NCBI GenBank assembly: GCA_017407725.1
Contig: JAFQWB010000065.1
Span: 1 to 19,551 of the forward strand
Direction: 5' to 3'
Source: Clostridia bacterium
GTDB taxonomy: Bacteria > Bacillota_A > Clostridia > Oscillospirales > CAG-272
DNA: 19,551 bases
The notes under the pieces: model-generated
The model's input: only the letters and a program-made list of their open reading frames with translations
The model's database searches: none
Told to the model about the DNA's origin: nothing
Program-made: the position numbers and the translations under genes
In this document: positions 8,335-16,700 of the stretch, piece by piece
How positions within the stretch are numbered: position 1 is the first letter of the stretch
Layout: every line of letters starts with the position of its first letter

Positions 8335-9054
8335 ATGAAAATTTTTCCGGCAATAGATCTTCTTTCCAAAAACGCCGTACGCCTTTATAAGGGCGACTAT
8401 GCACAGTCGACGGTATACAGCGATAAGCCGTGGGAGATAGCACACGATTTCAGACTTTGCGGAGCAGAAAACCTCCATCTTGTCGATCTTGACGGAGCAA
8501 AAAGCGGAAATCTTGACAATCTAGAAACGATAAAGACGATAGTTTCCAAAACCGACCTTTTCACCGAGGTTGGCGGAGGAATAAGAAGCCTTGACAGAAT
8601 AGAGAGCTATCTTTCCATAGGTGTCAGCAGGGTAATACTCGGAACTGCGGCGGTCACCGACAGTGAGTTTCTTGAAAGAGCGCTTGATAAATACAAGGAG
8701 AAGATTGCGGTAGGCGTCGATATTAAGGACGGCCTTGTGGCAATCAAGGGCTGGACAGAGAAGTCTGAGTTTGAGGCGCACGAATTCTGCAAAAGAATGC
8801 AAAAGCTTGGTGTCGGATGCATTATCTGTACCGATATTTCAAAGGACGGAGCAATGAAGGGAACTAACAGAGAGCTTTACAGAGAGCTTTCCGAGGAGCT
8901 TGACCTTGATATAATGGCGTCGGGCGGAGTTTCGGATATTGAGGACGTAAAGGCTCTTGCAAAAATGAATCTTTACGGCGCAATTATCGGAAAGGCATAC
9001 TACACGGGCGCAATTGACCTTACAGAAGCTCTGAGAGTGGCAAAGGGAGAATGA
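8335..9054 (+). CDS. hisA: ProFAR isomerase (HisA)
   Basis: HisA, a (beta/alpha)8-barrel, isomerises the aminoaldose N'-ProFAR to the aminoketose PRFAR by an Amadori rearrangement. The 239-aa product begins with IFPAIDLLSKNAVRLYKGD, placing the general-base Asp at residue 8. It continues with HLVDLDGAKSG (about 48-58), EVGGGIRSL (about 78-86, phosphate-binding), GVDIKDGLVAIKGW (about 127-140, second catalytic Asp130), and ICTDISKDGAMKGTN (about 164-178). These residues separate it from the close paralogue HisF. It follows hisH after 22 bp, the longest gap inside the his operon, and is followed by hisF after 1 bp. The upstream sequence AAAAAAGGGCG contains a weak ribosome site. Confidence 0.95.
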   Translation: MKIFPAIDLLSKNAVRLYKGDYAQSTVYSDKPWEIAHDFRLCGAENLHLVDLDGAKSGNLDNLETIKTIVSKTDLFTEVGGGIRSLDRIESYLSIGVSRVILGTAAVTDSEFLERALDKYKEKIAVGVDIKDGLVAIKGWTEKSEFEAHEFCKRMQKLGVGCIICTDISKDGAMKGTNRELYRELSEELDLDIMASGGVSDIEDVKALAKMNLYGAIIGKAYYTGAIDLTEALRVAKGE

Positions 9055-9055
9055 T

Positions 9056-9814
9056 ATGATAACAAAAAGAATAATACCTTGCCTTGACGTAAAGAACGGA
9101 AGAGTGGTCAAGGGTGTTAATTTTGAGGGACTTTCTGACGTTTCCTCGCCCGTGAGGCTCGGAAAATATTATAGCGAAAATGGTGCGGACGAGCTTGTCT
9201 TTTACGATATAACCGCCTCCTTTGAGGAAAGAAAGCTCTTCACCGATATTTTAAGAGAGGTTGCTTCGACTATCTTCATTCCTCTGACGGTGGGCGGAGG
9301 AATAAACACGCTCGACGATTTTGAGCGAGTGCTCGGTGCAGGGGCGGATAAGGTAAGCGTCAATTCAGGAGCGATAAGAAATCCGTCGCTCATAGAAAGT
9401 GCCGCCAAGAAGTACGGAAATCAGTGTGTAGTGCTTTCTGCCGATATAAAAAGAGTTGATGGTGTTTTCAGGGTCTTTTCAAAGGGCGGACGAGAGAATA
9501 CGGGAATGGAAGCAATCGAGTGGATAAAGAAATGCGTTTCGCTCGGAGCAGGCGAGGTTGTTGTAAACTCAATTGACACCGACGGAGTAAAAAAAGGCTT
9601 TGATATCGAGATGCTCGAGCGCGTATGCGAGGCGGTAAACGTACCCGTGATCGCATCGGGAGGAGCGGGATGCATAGATGATTTTACCGATCTCTTTAAT
9701 AAAATACCCAAGATATCGGCAGGACTTGCCGCATCGATCTTCCATTTCGGAGAGGTGTCGATAAAGGACCTCAAAAACGAGCTTTCCAAGAATAATGTAA
9801 ACGTAAGAATATGA
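9056..9814 (+). CDS. hisF: imidazole glycerol phosphate synthase, cyclase subunit
   Basis: HisF accepts ammonia from HisH and cyclises PRFAR to imidazole glycerol phosphate, releasing AICAR to purine synthesis. The 252-aa barrel opens with RIIPCLDVKNGRVVKG, giving catalytic Asp11, and contains LTVGGGIN (about 77-84), DKVSVNSGAI (about 98-107), and Asp130 in VVLSADIKRVDG. NSIDTDGVKKGFD is at about 171-183 and VIASGGAG is near the C-terminus. The AAGGGAGA ribosome site lies inside the end of hisA, and the ATG is 1 bp after the hisA stop. The length and motifs are those of a normal HisF. Confidence 0.97.
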   Translation: MITKRIIPCLDVKNGRVVKGVNFEGLSDVSSPVRLGKYYSENGADELVFYDITASFEERKLFTDILREVASTIFIPLTVGGGINTLDDFERVLGAGADKVSVNSGAIRNPSLIESAAKKYGNQCVVLSADIKRVDGVFRVFSKGGRENTGMEAIEWIKKCVSLGAGEVVVNSIDTDGVKKGFDIEMLERVCEAVNVPVIASGGAGCIDDFTDLFNKIPKISAGLAASIFHFGEVSIKDLKNELSKNNVNVRI

Positions 9815-9824
9815 GGAAAATAAA

Positions 9825-10472
9825 ATGTTTAATATAGACGAACTTAAATTTGATAAAGACGGACTTATCCCTGCGATAGTGGTTGATGCAATCTCAAAAA
9901 AAGTGCTCACTCTTGCATATATGAACAGAGAGAGCCTTGAGATCTCCCTTGAAAAGAAGCTTACCTGCTTTTATTCAAGATCAAGACAGAAGCTCTGGCT
10001 TAAGGGCGAAACAAGCGGAAACTATCAGCACATAAAGTCAATAACCGCAGACTGCGATAAGGATGCACTCGTTGTAGTTGTCGAAAAGGACGGCCCCGCC
10101 TGCCATATGGGAACAGATTCCTGCTTCACCGCACCTGTTTTGGAGAGCGAGAGCGAGGAATTCTCACTCGACGGACTTTATTCTCTTCTTGAGGGCAGAA
10201 AGGCGAATATGCCTGAGGGCTCGTATACCACGTATCTTTTCAGCAAGGGAATCGATAAGATCTTAAAGAAGATCGGAGAGGAATCCACCGAGGTCATAAT
10301 TGCAGGAAAGGCAAACGATAAGAAAGAGACCGTGTACGAGATAGCAGATCTCGCATATCACGTTATGGTAATGATGGTTGAGATGGGAATTTCACTTGAC
10401 GACGTGAGAGCAGAGCTTGCATCAAGACACGTTATCGACCATAAGGTCAAGCAGGAGAAAATGACAAACTGA
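9825..10472 (+). CDS. hisIE: bifunctional phosphoribosyl-AMP cyclohydrolase / phosphoribosyl-ATP pyrophosphatase
   Basis: This fused enzyme carries out steps 2 and 3 of histidine synthesis. The HisE half removes pyrophosphate from PR-ATP, and the HisI half opens the adenine ring of PR-AMP. In the 215-aa protein HisI occupies about residues 1-108, with the signatures LTLAYMNRESLE and FYSRSRQKLWLKGETSGN. Zinc-binding cysteines are visible at 77, 93 and 100 (DCDKDA, GPACHMGTDSC). HisE spans about 116-204, with LEGRKANMPEGSYTTYLF, KKIGEESTEVIIAGK and EIADLAYHVMVMM. It starts 10 bp after hisF with AGGAAAATAAA upstream, and a terminator begins 7 bp after the stop. It is therefore the last gene of the operon. 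Confidence 0.96.
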   Translation: MFNIDELKFDKDGLIPAIVVDAISKKVLTLAYMNRESLEISLEKKLTCFYSRSRQKLWLKGETSGNYQHIKSITADCDKDALVVVVEKDGPACHMGTDSCFTAPVLESESEEFSLDGLYSLLEGRKANMPEGSYTTYLFSKGIDKILKKIGEESTEVIIAGKANDKKETVYEIADLAYHVMVMMVEMGISLDDVRAELASRHVIDHKVKQEKMTN

Positions 10473-10479
10473 AAAACTA

Positions 10480-10513
10480 AAATCCGTGAACAAAAAAAGT
10501 TCACGGATTTTTT
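10480..10513 (+). terminator. Rho-independent terminator of the histidine operon
   Basis: A perfect 12-bp stem, AAATCCGTGAAC (10480-10491) with GTTCACGGATTT (10499-10510), encloses a loop of seven A residues and runs into further T residues. It lies directly after hisIE. The A-rich loop and 5' arm mean the hairpin has no good T-tract on the opposite strand. Confidence 0.92.
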
Positions 10514-10546
10514 CACGCTTTCATATCTCGCTGAATATAATGAAAG
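10512..10546 (+). promoter_or_regulatory. Possible promoter of the DUF11 gene with an inverted repeat around the -10
   Basis: TATAAT (10536-10541) is a perfect -10 box. The best -35 is TTCACG (10512-10517, 18-bp spacer), which matches 4 of 6 positions and overlaps the T-run of the his terminator. CTTTCAT (10518-10524) and ATGAAAG (10540-10546) form a 7-bp inverted repeat that brackets the spacer and part of the -10. It could act as an operator or as a short 5' UTR structure. Which of these applies cannot be decided from sequence. Confidence 0.45.
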
Positions 10547-10583
10547 TGAGACTCGCAAAAGCGACACAAAAAGGAGATATGAT

Positions 10584-11435
10584 ATGGCAACATTCACCAA
10601 CAAGGCAACACTCACGTATAACGGAATAAGTACGGATTCCAATACCGTAGTGGGAAATATTCCCGAAAACCTCACGGTAAACAAAAACGTAATAAACCAA
10701 AGCTACAGCTTCGGTGACAGCATAACTTATGTTATCTCTCTTGTAAACGACGGATCGTTTTCGTATAGCGGACTTACAGTCAGCGACGATCTCGGAGCAT
10801 TTGTGAGAGACGGTGTAAGCTATACTCCTCTTGATTACACCGAAGGATCGGTTGCGTATTACGTCAACGGTATACTTCAGAGTGATCCCACGGTAACCTC
10901 GACCTCACCTCTCACCCTTAGCGGAATAAACGTTCCTGCAGGAGGTAATGCGGTAATCGTTTACAGAGCAAGTGTCAATAGCTTCGCACCCCTTTCTGCA
11001 GGCTCGGTTATAGAGAATACGGTAAGCGTATCGGGTGCAGGACTTGCCGCACCCGTAACAGACAGCGAATCGCTTCCTGTATTTGAGGAATCGCTTCTTT
11101 CTATTACGAAGAGTCTTTTCCCGACGGAGATAAGCGAAAGCGGAGAGCTGACCTATACGCTTCTTATCGAGAATACGGGTAACACCGAAGCGCCTGCGAC
11201 GGCTAATATCGTCGTAAGCGATATGTTTGATCCCATCATCAATATAGGCTCGGTAACTCTTAACGGAGTCGCTCTTGAAGAGGGCACGGGATACACCTAC
11301 GATCCTCTTACAGGCGCATTCGCAACAGTTCAGAGCGTTATCACGGTTCCTGCGGCGACCTATACTACTCAGCCCGACGGAAGTATAGTTACAGTTCCGT
11401 CAAGCGCGCTTCTCGTAATAAACGGAACTATCTGA
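10584..11435 (+). CDS. Leaderless DUF11-type beta-sandwich repeat protein
   Basis: The 283-aa product has no recognised enzymatic motif. It begins MATFTNKATLTYNG and has neither a hydrophobic signal segment nor a C-terminal anchor or LPXTG. Two DUF11-like immunoglobulin/beta-sandwich modules can be traced. One is at about residues 30-155 (LTVNKNVINQSYSFGDSITY, with VNDGSFSYSGLTVSDDLG following). The other is at about 172-260 (LSITKSLFPTEISESGELTY, with IENTGNTEAPATANIVVSDM). DUF11 modules usually occur in secreted surface proteins, where the K/N-D/E pattern may support isopeptide or Ca-stabilised folds. The lack of a leader is therefore odd. An AAGGAG site stands 7 bp before the ATG, and the gene has its own -10 and a terminator, so it is a single-gene unit. 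Function is unknown, and a spore-coat or intracellular scaffold role would be speculation. Confidence 0.8.
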   Translation: MATFTNKATLTYNGISTDSNTVVGNIPENLTVNKNVINQSYSFGDSITYVISLVNDGSFSYSGLTVSDDLGAFVRDGVSYTPLDYTEGSVAYYVNGILQSDPTVTSTSPLTLSGINVPAGGNAVIVYRASVNSFAPLSAGSVIENTVSVSGAGLAAPVTDSESLPVFEESLLSITKSLFPTEISESGELTYTLLIENTGNTEAPATANIVVSDMFDPIINIGSVTLNGVALEEGTGYTYDPLTGAFATVQSVITVPAATYTTQPDGSIVTVPSSALLVINGTI

Positions 11436-11440
11436 TAAGA

Positions 11441-11470
11441 AAAGCACCTGCAGCTCGCAGGTGCTTTTTT
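11441..11470. terminator. Shared terminator between the converging DUF11 and nucleoside hydrolase genes
   Basis: AAAGCACCTGC (11441-11451) pairs with GCAGGTGCTTT (11457-11467) around a 5-nt loop, and a T-run extends to 11471 on the + strand. On the - strand the hairpin is followed by TTTTCTTATC, a weaker tract, so it can probably end both converging transcripts. It starts 6 bp after the DUF11 stop and abuts the hydrolase stop. Confidence 0.88.
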
Positions 11471-12402
11471 TACTTGAATATTTCCATAAAATAATTGATG
11501 AAGTATTCTCTTTCAACGCCTGATGCAACGAGCACCTTTGAAGAGGTGTCGTAGCCCTTGAAGGCATCGTTCATATAAGCCTTTCTGTAGGCGTCAACGT
11601 TAAAGGTAAGACCGCGAGCAAAGCCCTCGGTGAAAACTATAACGTGTCCCTTTTCCATCTTGCAGACCTCGGGATGAAGGGCGTAGTAGATAACGAGAGG
11701 GTCGTGAAGCATGGCGATTCCGCCCTTGTTGGTGTCGCACCAATAGGAGTAAAGATCGGAAATGTACTTGACTGCCTTGTCTTCTCCGCTATATGAGAGA
11801 ATAAGATCAGAATTTTCTTTTCCGATGCTTAAAAGATGTGTAACGTCAGCACCCATGCATTCAAGATTTTTAAGAGAAGAGAACATTATTTTTGCCGCTT
11901 CGGGATCGCACATAACGTTCCAGTCTGCGTACTGTCTGAAGAAAGCGCCGCCCATTATAGCGACCTTGTCAGCAAGTAAGAGAGCATCCTTGTTCTTTTC
12001 AATAACCTTCGCAATGTTGGTGAAGGGACCGATCGCAATAACGGTAAGATCCTTGCCGTACTTCTTGCACGAATCGATTATAAAATCGATAGCATCCTCG
12101 GGGTCTGTGCTGTCGGGTGAATATTTTTCAATCTCCTCGCTGTACTGACAAAGGTGAGGAAAGTCGGTGGAGGGGTCAAAATATGTGATTCCGTATCCCG
12201 CATAGACGGGGACAGACTCATAACCCTTTCCATAGTCGGAGAGAAGCTTCTTGGTTATCTGCGCGCGCTCGTAGGTGTTTCTGAATACTGTTGTAATGCC
12301 GATAATATCAAAATCCATCTTCATTGCAAGATAAAGCGCAAAGGCATCATCAATATCGTCTCCTATATCCATATCTATAAGTATCTTTTTCTTGTTTTCC
12401 AT
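11470..12402 (-). CDS. Inosine-uridine-preferring nucleoside hydrolase family protein
   Basis: The 310-aa protein belongs to the Ca-dependent nucleoside hydrolase family, which cleaves ribonucleosides to base and ribose. N-terminal ILIDMDIGDDIDDAFAL carries the Asp cluster, here with two residues more between the Gly and the final DDA than in the classical DxDxGxDDA form. GPFTNIA (about 125-131), IMGGA (about 149-153), WNVMCDPEAA (about 161-170) and MLHDP (about 231-235, the catalytic or metal-binding His-Asp) complete the signature. It has no signal peptide, so it is a cytoplasmic salvage enzyme. Substrate (purine, pyrimidine or another ribosyl compound) cannot be told from the sequence. A GAGGTG site precedes the ATG, and a near-consensus promoter lies 30 bp upstream. 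It is a lone gene on the - strand between two + strand units. Confidence 0.92.
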   Translation of the reverse strand: MENKKKILIDMDIGDDIDDAFALYLAMKMDFDIIGITTVFRNTYERAQITKKLLSDYGKGYESVPVYAGYGITYFDPSTDFPHLCQYSEEIEKYSPDSTDPEDAIDFIIDSCKKYGKDLTVIAIGPFTNIAKVIEKNKDALLLADKVAIMGGAFFRQYADWNVMCDPEAAKIMFSSLKNLECMGADVTHLLSIGKENSDLILSYSGEDKAVKYISDLYSYWCDTNKGGIAMLHDPLVIYYALHPEVCKMEKGHVIVFTEGFARGLTFNVDAYRKAYMNDAFKGYDTSSKVLVASGVEREYFINYFMEIFK

Positions 12403-12432
12403 AATAGCACCTCGAAAGAAATTGTCGCATAA

Positions 12433-12461
12433 ATTATAGCATAAAAAGAGTACTCATTCAA
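12433..12461 (-). promoter_or_regulatory. Sigma-A promoter of the nucleoside hydrolase gene
   Basis: On the - strand, TTGAAT (12461-12456) and TATAAT (12438-12433) are separated by exactly 17 bp, with an extended -10 TGC immediately before TATAAT. It lies 30 bp upstream of the start codon, giving a short leader. Confidence 0.82.
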
Positions 12462-12554
12462 TAGATATGTAAAAAAATAAAGGTCAAAATCAGGAAAAAC
12501 AGTATCTTTGGTAATATTTTTACACTCAAAACTCAACAAAATATGAAAAAAAGG
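12462..12554. other. AT-rich intergenic spacer between divergent promoters
   Basis: This stretch between the hydrolase -35 and the riboswitch-operon -35 has no plausible gene. The only structure I see is an imperfect inverted pair, TGTAAAAA (12468-12475) and TTTTTACA (12517-12524), in very A/T-rich sequence. It could be a regulator site or chance. The whole gene-free gap 12403-12775 is otherwise filled by two promoters, the aptamer and its terminator. Confidence 0.4.
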
Positions 12555-12583
12555 TTGACAAAAAGTAAAAAAGAGAATATAAT
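12555..12583 (+). promoter_or_regulatory. Near-perfect sigma-A promoter of the surface-protein operon
   Basis: TTGACA (12555-12560) and TATAAT (12578-12583) are both perfect consensus hexamers with a 17-bp spacer. Transcription should begin at about 12589-12592, just before the riboswitch aptamer. Such a strong promoter suggests that control is exerted mainly after initiation, by the riboswitch. Confidence 0.93.
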
Positions 12584-12597
12584 AATCAAAACTGAAT

Positions 12598-12686
12598 AAC
12601 TGTAAATAGCAAAGCCGTTGTAAGGCGGTGACGCAAAACTATAGGGGCTAAACGATAAATGTCGGATAGTCAGCCAGGTGCCGATC
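12598..12686 (+). ncRNA. Cyclic di-GMP-I (GEMM) riboswitch aptamer
   Basis: The leader shows the GEMM-I landmarks in order. AGCAAAGCC is at 12608-12616. P2 is CCGTT, a GTAA (GNRA) tetraloop at 12620-12623, then GGCGG. The conserved GTGACGCAAA is at 12628-12637. P3 is closed by ACTAT (12638-12642) and ATAGT (12666-12670), with GGGGCTAAA and an inner CGA/TCG hairpin. Finally comes the 3' strand AGCCAGGTGCCGA (12672-12684). The base before CAAA is G (12609); by my memory of the Vc2 aptamer this is the specificity position, which favours c-di-GMP over cGAMP. This alignment is by eye. It lies directly between promoter and terminator, upstream of three surface-protein genes. Confidence 0.92.
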
Positions 12687-12720
12687 TTTAAGAGCGTACT
12701 CTTAAGTTCGGCTATTTTTA
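12680..12720 (+). terminator. Riboswitch-controlled intrinsic terminator (expression platform)
   Basis: GCCGA plus CTTTAAGAG (12680-12694) pairs with CTCTTAAG plus TCGGC (12699-12712) around a 4-nt CGTA loop, with one T bulge and one T-T mismatch. TATTTTTATTTATT follows. The 5' arm begins inside the conserved 3' strand of the aptamer (GGTGCCGA), so the two folds exclude each other. With no separate antiterminator visible between them, ligand binding should disfavour the terminator. Confidence 0.85.
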
Positions 12721-12775
12721 TTTATTGATAAATAACTAATCGGTCTTAAACACGAAAGGAGGATGTGAAATCGGT

Positions 12776-13675
12776 ATGAATGAAAGCAAAATGATTAAAA
12801 GACTTAAAAGCTTGAATATTGTACTCGTCGCTCTTCTTCTTTGTGTGGCTCTTGCGGCTATTCCGATCTATGCGTGGTATTGCTATGTGTATTCTTCACC
12901 GAGAAGCGTAATTAAAACAGGTAACTCTGCAGACGTGTATATTGAGCAGTCTTACTGTACGGAAACGCTTAAGAATGACGGAACGGTTGAAAGCTATGAA
13001 TATCATTTCGTTCCCGTGTCGGTAACCCCCGATTCCAAAAGACCTACGGGCGATGATGCTGTCACTGTCAATTTTGACCACTTCAATTTCGGAAGCATAA
13101 TTAACGTCCACAGCTTAAAGCCCTCAAATTACGTGTATCTCAGCATACGTATTCCTACCGCAACGGGTGGTGACGTTGACTTCGCATTCTCTTATAACAC
13201 TAAGGATTCCGAGGGAAATGATTTTCCCGACGGAAGATTCAGCTTCTATAGCGGTGTGAGAGATCAGGAGGTTATCAATTTTACGTATCTTCCCAAGGCA
13301 GAGAATGCAGATGTATATACCGGACTTGACTCTATTGAGAATACAATGCCTTTTATCGAGTATGCTTATGCGTTTTCGGATGAAAAGGTTGAAAGCCAGG
13401 AGGCTCTTGAATCTCTCAGCTACGTAACAGGACCGAACAGTACAACAAAATATACTGTGTCAGCGGATGCAACACTTATAAGTGCAGAGTATGACATCAA
13501 CGAGGAAAACGATTATTACTATATGTACGTAAGAATGATCCCCAACCTCGATGCTTTCGTTGAATCGCTTGACTACATTTCAACCTACATGCCTTGTCTT
13601 ATCGACTTCAACTTGAAGCTTACTATCGATATTACTCACAAAGCCCCGACGCCCACAACCACGGCGGGACAGTAA
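12776..13675 (+). CDS. Exported surface protein with SipW-type N-terminal segment
   Basis: I cannot assign this 299-aa product to a named family. It has a Lys/Arg-rich start and a hydrophobic segment at about residues 15-34. This ends in YAWYCYVYSSPRS, resembling the A-[YW]-[FY] junction of SipW-processed TasA/camelysin proteins, so export and cleavage near there is likely. The mature part is acidic and beta-rich, with few basic residues and many Tyr, Ser and Thr, and it ends in a Pro/Thr tail (APTPTTTAGQ). There is no LPXTG or C-terminal membrane helix. AAAGGAGG at 12755-12762 is 13 nt from the ATG, which is long, but the nearer alternative starts run into stops. It is the first gene behind the c-di-GMP riboswitch and lies 37 bp before the giant gene. 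A minor fibre subunit or assembly factor is inferred. Confidence 0.82.
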   Translation: MNESKMIKRLKSLNIVLVALLLCVALAAIPIYAWYCYVYSSPRSVIKTGNSADVYIEQSYCTETLKNDGTVESYEYHFVPVSVTPDSKRPTGDDAVTVNFDHFNFGSIINVHSLKPSNYVYLSIRIPTATGGDVDFAFSYNTKDSEGNDFPDGRFSFYSGVRDQEVINFTYLPKAENADVYTGLDSIENTMPFIEYAYAFSDEKVESQEALESLSYVTGPNSTTKYTVSADATLISAEYDINEENDYYYMYVRMIPNLDAFVESLDYISTYMPCLIDFNLKLTIDITHKAPTPTTTAGQ

Positions 13676-13712
13676 TTTTCTTGTAAGAATCCGCAAACCA
13701 AGAGGATAAAAA

Positions 13713-16700
13713 ATGAAAAAAAGCAAAGCTCTCATACTAAGCCTTATATGTACGCCGATAGTTACCGTCATGATACTTTTTATGACGGTGTTCGGCTATG
13801 CGTACTTTAAGGTTTCGTCTGAAAAAAATTTTAATACCAACGTAAACGTTGACCTTCTTTTCCATAGATATGAGACTACGATTCTCGGCAATTATCAGGA
13901 TGCCCTTCTTGCCGAAAAGCAGGTTAAAAACCCAACCGAAACAAATCCTTGGGAAAACCCCGACGATGCTCCTTGGGGAACAGAGTATAACCCCTTCGTT
14001 ATTACTAACCCTTATCACCTTCAGAACCTTTCAAGACTTACCGCCAGCGGATATTTTGAGAACTTCTTCTATAAAAACTATCCTGCAAATTCAACAGGAG
14101 ACGACGTGATTATTTCCGCAAAGGAGAATATCCCTCACTTCGTTGTTTCCGACCAGCAGGGCTTTATAACGGTACTTGATGCAAGCGACTACTATATTTC
14201 ACCTGTCGGAAGTGCAGAAAGACCCTTTATAGGAAGCTTCAGAGGAGCAGTTGTAAAAGAGGGCGCCCCTGCATCCGTAACCATTACAAAAAAGCTCGGA
14301 GACGGAACGGAAGAAACCTATACCTCCGCAACCTCCGCAATCTATAACCTTGATATCGAAACACATTACGACGTTGTTGATATCGGACTTTTCGGATACG
14401 TAGGATATACTCTTGACAGTATTGAAGAGGTTTCGAACACCGACTCTAACGGAAATACTGTTACCGCAATCAAGGTAAACCCTGCAAAGGTTTCAACTCT
14501 TAAGGATATTCTTATCGTTGACCAGAGAATAACCTCAACTCTTAGCGCGGTTGACCTTACCGACTGGTTCAGCGGAGTGGTTGAGTTTTACGAGAGTATT
14601 ACCGCTGATGAAGGTCTTGGACTTTTAGAAAGCATAAACAAGCACTATTTCAACTATCCCGGCACTTACGACGAGAACGGAGTATTAAGCGGCGGACGTG
14701 ATTTTGACGGCACTTACGTTCACAAGGATACTCACCATATAGGAATTCTCGCGGGACATATTGAATATACAACAGTTGAAAACATAAGCGTTTTCTATAC
14801 CGCTAACAATATCTGTGCAATTGATATACAGGGTAAGGGCGGTAATGCCAATTACTATTCAAGAACGGGAATCTTCGGAACCGTTCGTAATATGAATGCT
14901 CAGATACACTATGACAATACAGAAGGTTCGTACATCGTTGATGAAGAGGGTATTTCCGATAAGAACATATCCTCGGGCGGCGGACTCGGAACAGGTGGTG
15001 GACTTCATTCGGGTACAGGACAGGGTTACGTAACCGCAACCGAACTGTATCAGTGGTACAGCTATACAGAGGGAACTGCTGCGTTCAAGTACGTTGACGG
15101 AACACAGAATACCACAAATAAGTATAAAGACGAATACGGAATTCTTGATCTTTGGCGCTATAAAATAGACGATAACCAGGTGGAGCACTTTACTGCCGTT
15201 CCTGTTTATGCATATCCCAAGAGCGGCGGCGGATGGGATTTCTATCTCGATGAAGCTAAACAAATGCCCGTAAAGAGCATTGATGAAGATAAAGTTGTAG
15301 CGAATATAACCGTTACCGAACTTGATGAGAACGGTGAAACGGTCACAGAGACCATCGAGAGAACCTGGACTAAATTTATAGTAGGCTGTTCAGACAAGGC
15401 TTCAAATGCAAGCAGTCCCTATAAATATACCTTTTACGGAAAGAAAACCACCGATGGAGATTTTGAAAAGGTAAAGTACTGTAACGAGCTTTCCATGTAT
15501 ATTATGGAAGGTATAGATAAGGACGGAATTGATCTCTGCCATAAGTACGAGAGCGATGCAACTATAGATTTCTCGGGCGATCTTTACTATTTCTATGACG
15601 GAGTATTTACCTTTGTTCTTTCTTCAACAGAGGATACAATTGAAGATACTTGGGAAAACGGAAACGTAGATAAGCTCGTTTTGGGTGAAAATGATACTTC
15701 AAAATGGGAAGTAAACTATTCTCACGGAAATAATTCTGTCGCTGCTTTCTTGAAGCAGGTTACCGATAAGGGTATGCTCAATGATGCAATAAAGGATGGA
15801 AAGCAGATCTATATTCTTGCTAAAACAGGAGTTGAAGATCCGAATTATCCTGACAGAGAGCAGATATTCGTGTTATCAATTGACCTTGGCTCGTCAGACA
15901 TAAGCGGAGGAAGCTGGCAAGACAACAGATTTACATCCCCTGGTATTAATCTGTATTTTGACTCAAAGCTTTCAGAGGATCTTTATCAGTCCTTTACCGG
16001 AGGAGACCTTGATGCCGATGATATACCTCAGACACCCGGAAAAGTAACTTATAATTCTTCGGGAAACGTTGTGATAGGCGACCCTCAAAATATGGTTGGG
16101 TCAATTGCTGATCTGACAAACAATTGGAGCGACTACACTATTCTTAATATAGGTACGACAGGCTCAAACACGAGTATAACTGAGCTTAAACAAAAATACA
16201 ACGTAATTCCCAAGGCATCCAATTATAAGTATTATTACATTGTTGATAACGACGCAAATCTTGCCAACGGCTTTACCGAAGCGGGTGAAGGTCAGCGTGA
16301 CGGAAACTCAAACTTCAACGATGCGTATGAGTGGAATGGATATTTCTATTATACACGTGAGAGGACTTGGGGTGGATACGAATATACATATTACTATGTG
16401 GCACCCAACGCAACCGACTCCCAGCAAATTGCCGTAGATGTTACGGAAGCTCCCAATGAATTTTTTGATGTTGTTACTAGCACCAATCCTTATGGAGGAA
16501 TTCCGACATATAGTTGCACCTATAATGATACAACGTACGGAGCTGAAGGCTTAATAATTCTTAATAATCTTAATGAGAATGATGGCACTGCTCAGGCATA
16601 CGGAACATCAAGCACAACCAATGTCACCTTTTCTGGAAGCATAGTTAACAAAGCGGCAGATCCAATAAAATTTATATTTGTTGACGCAGAAGGAACAACA

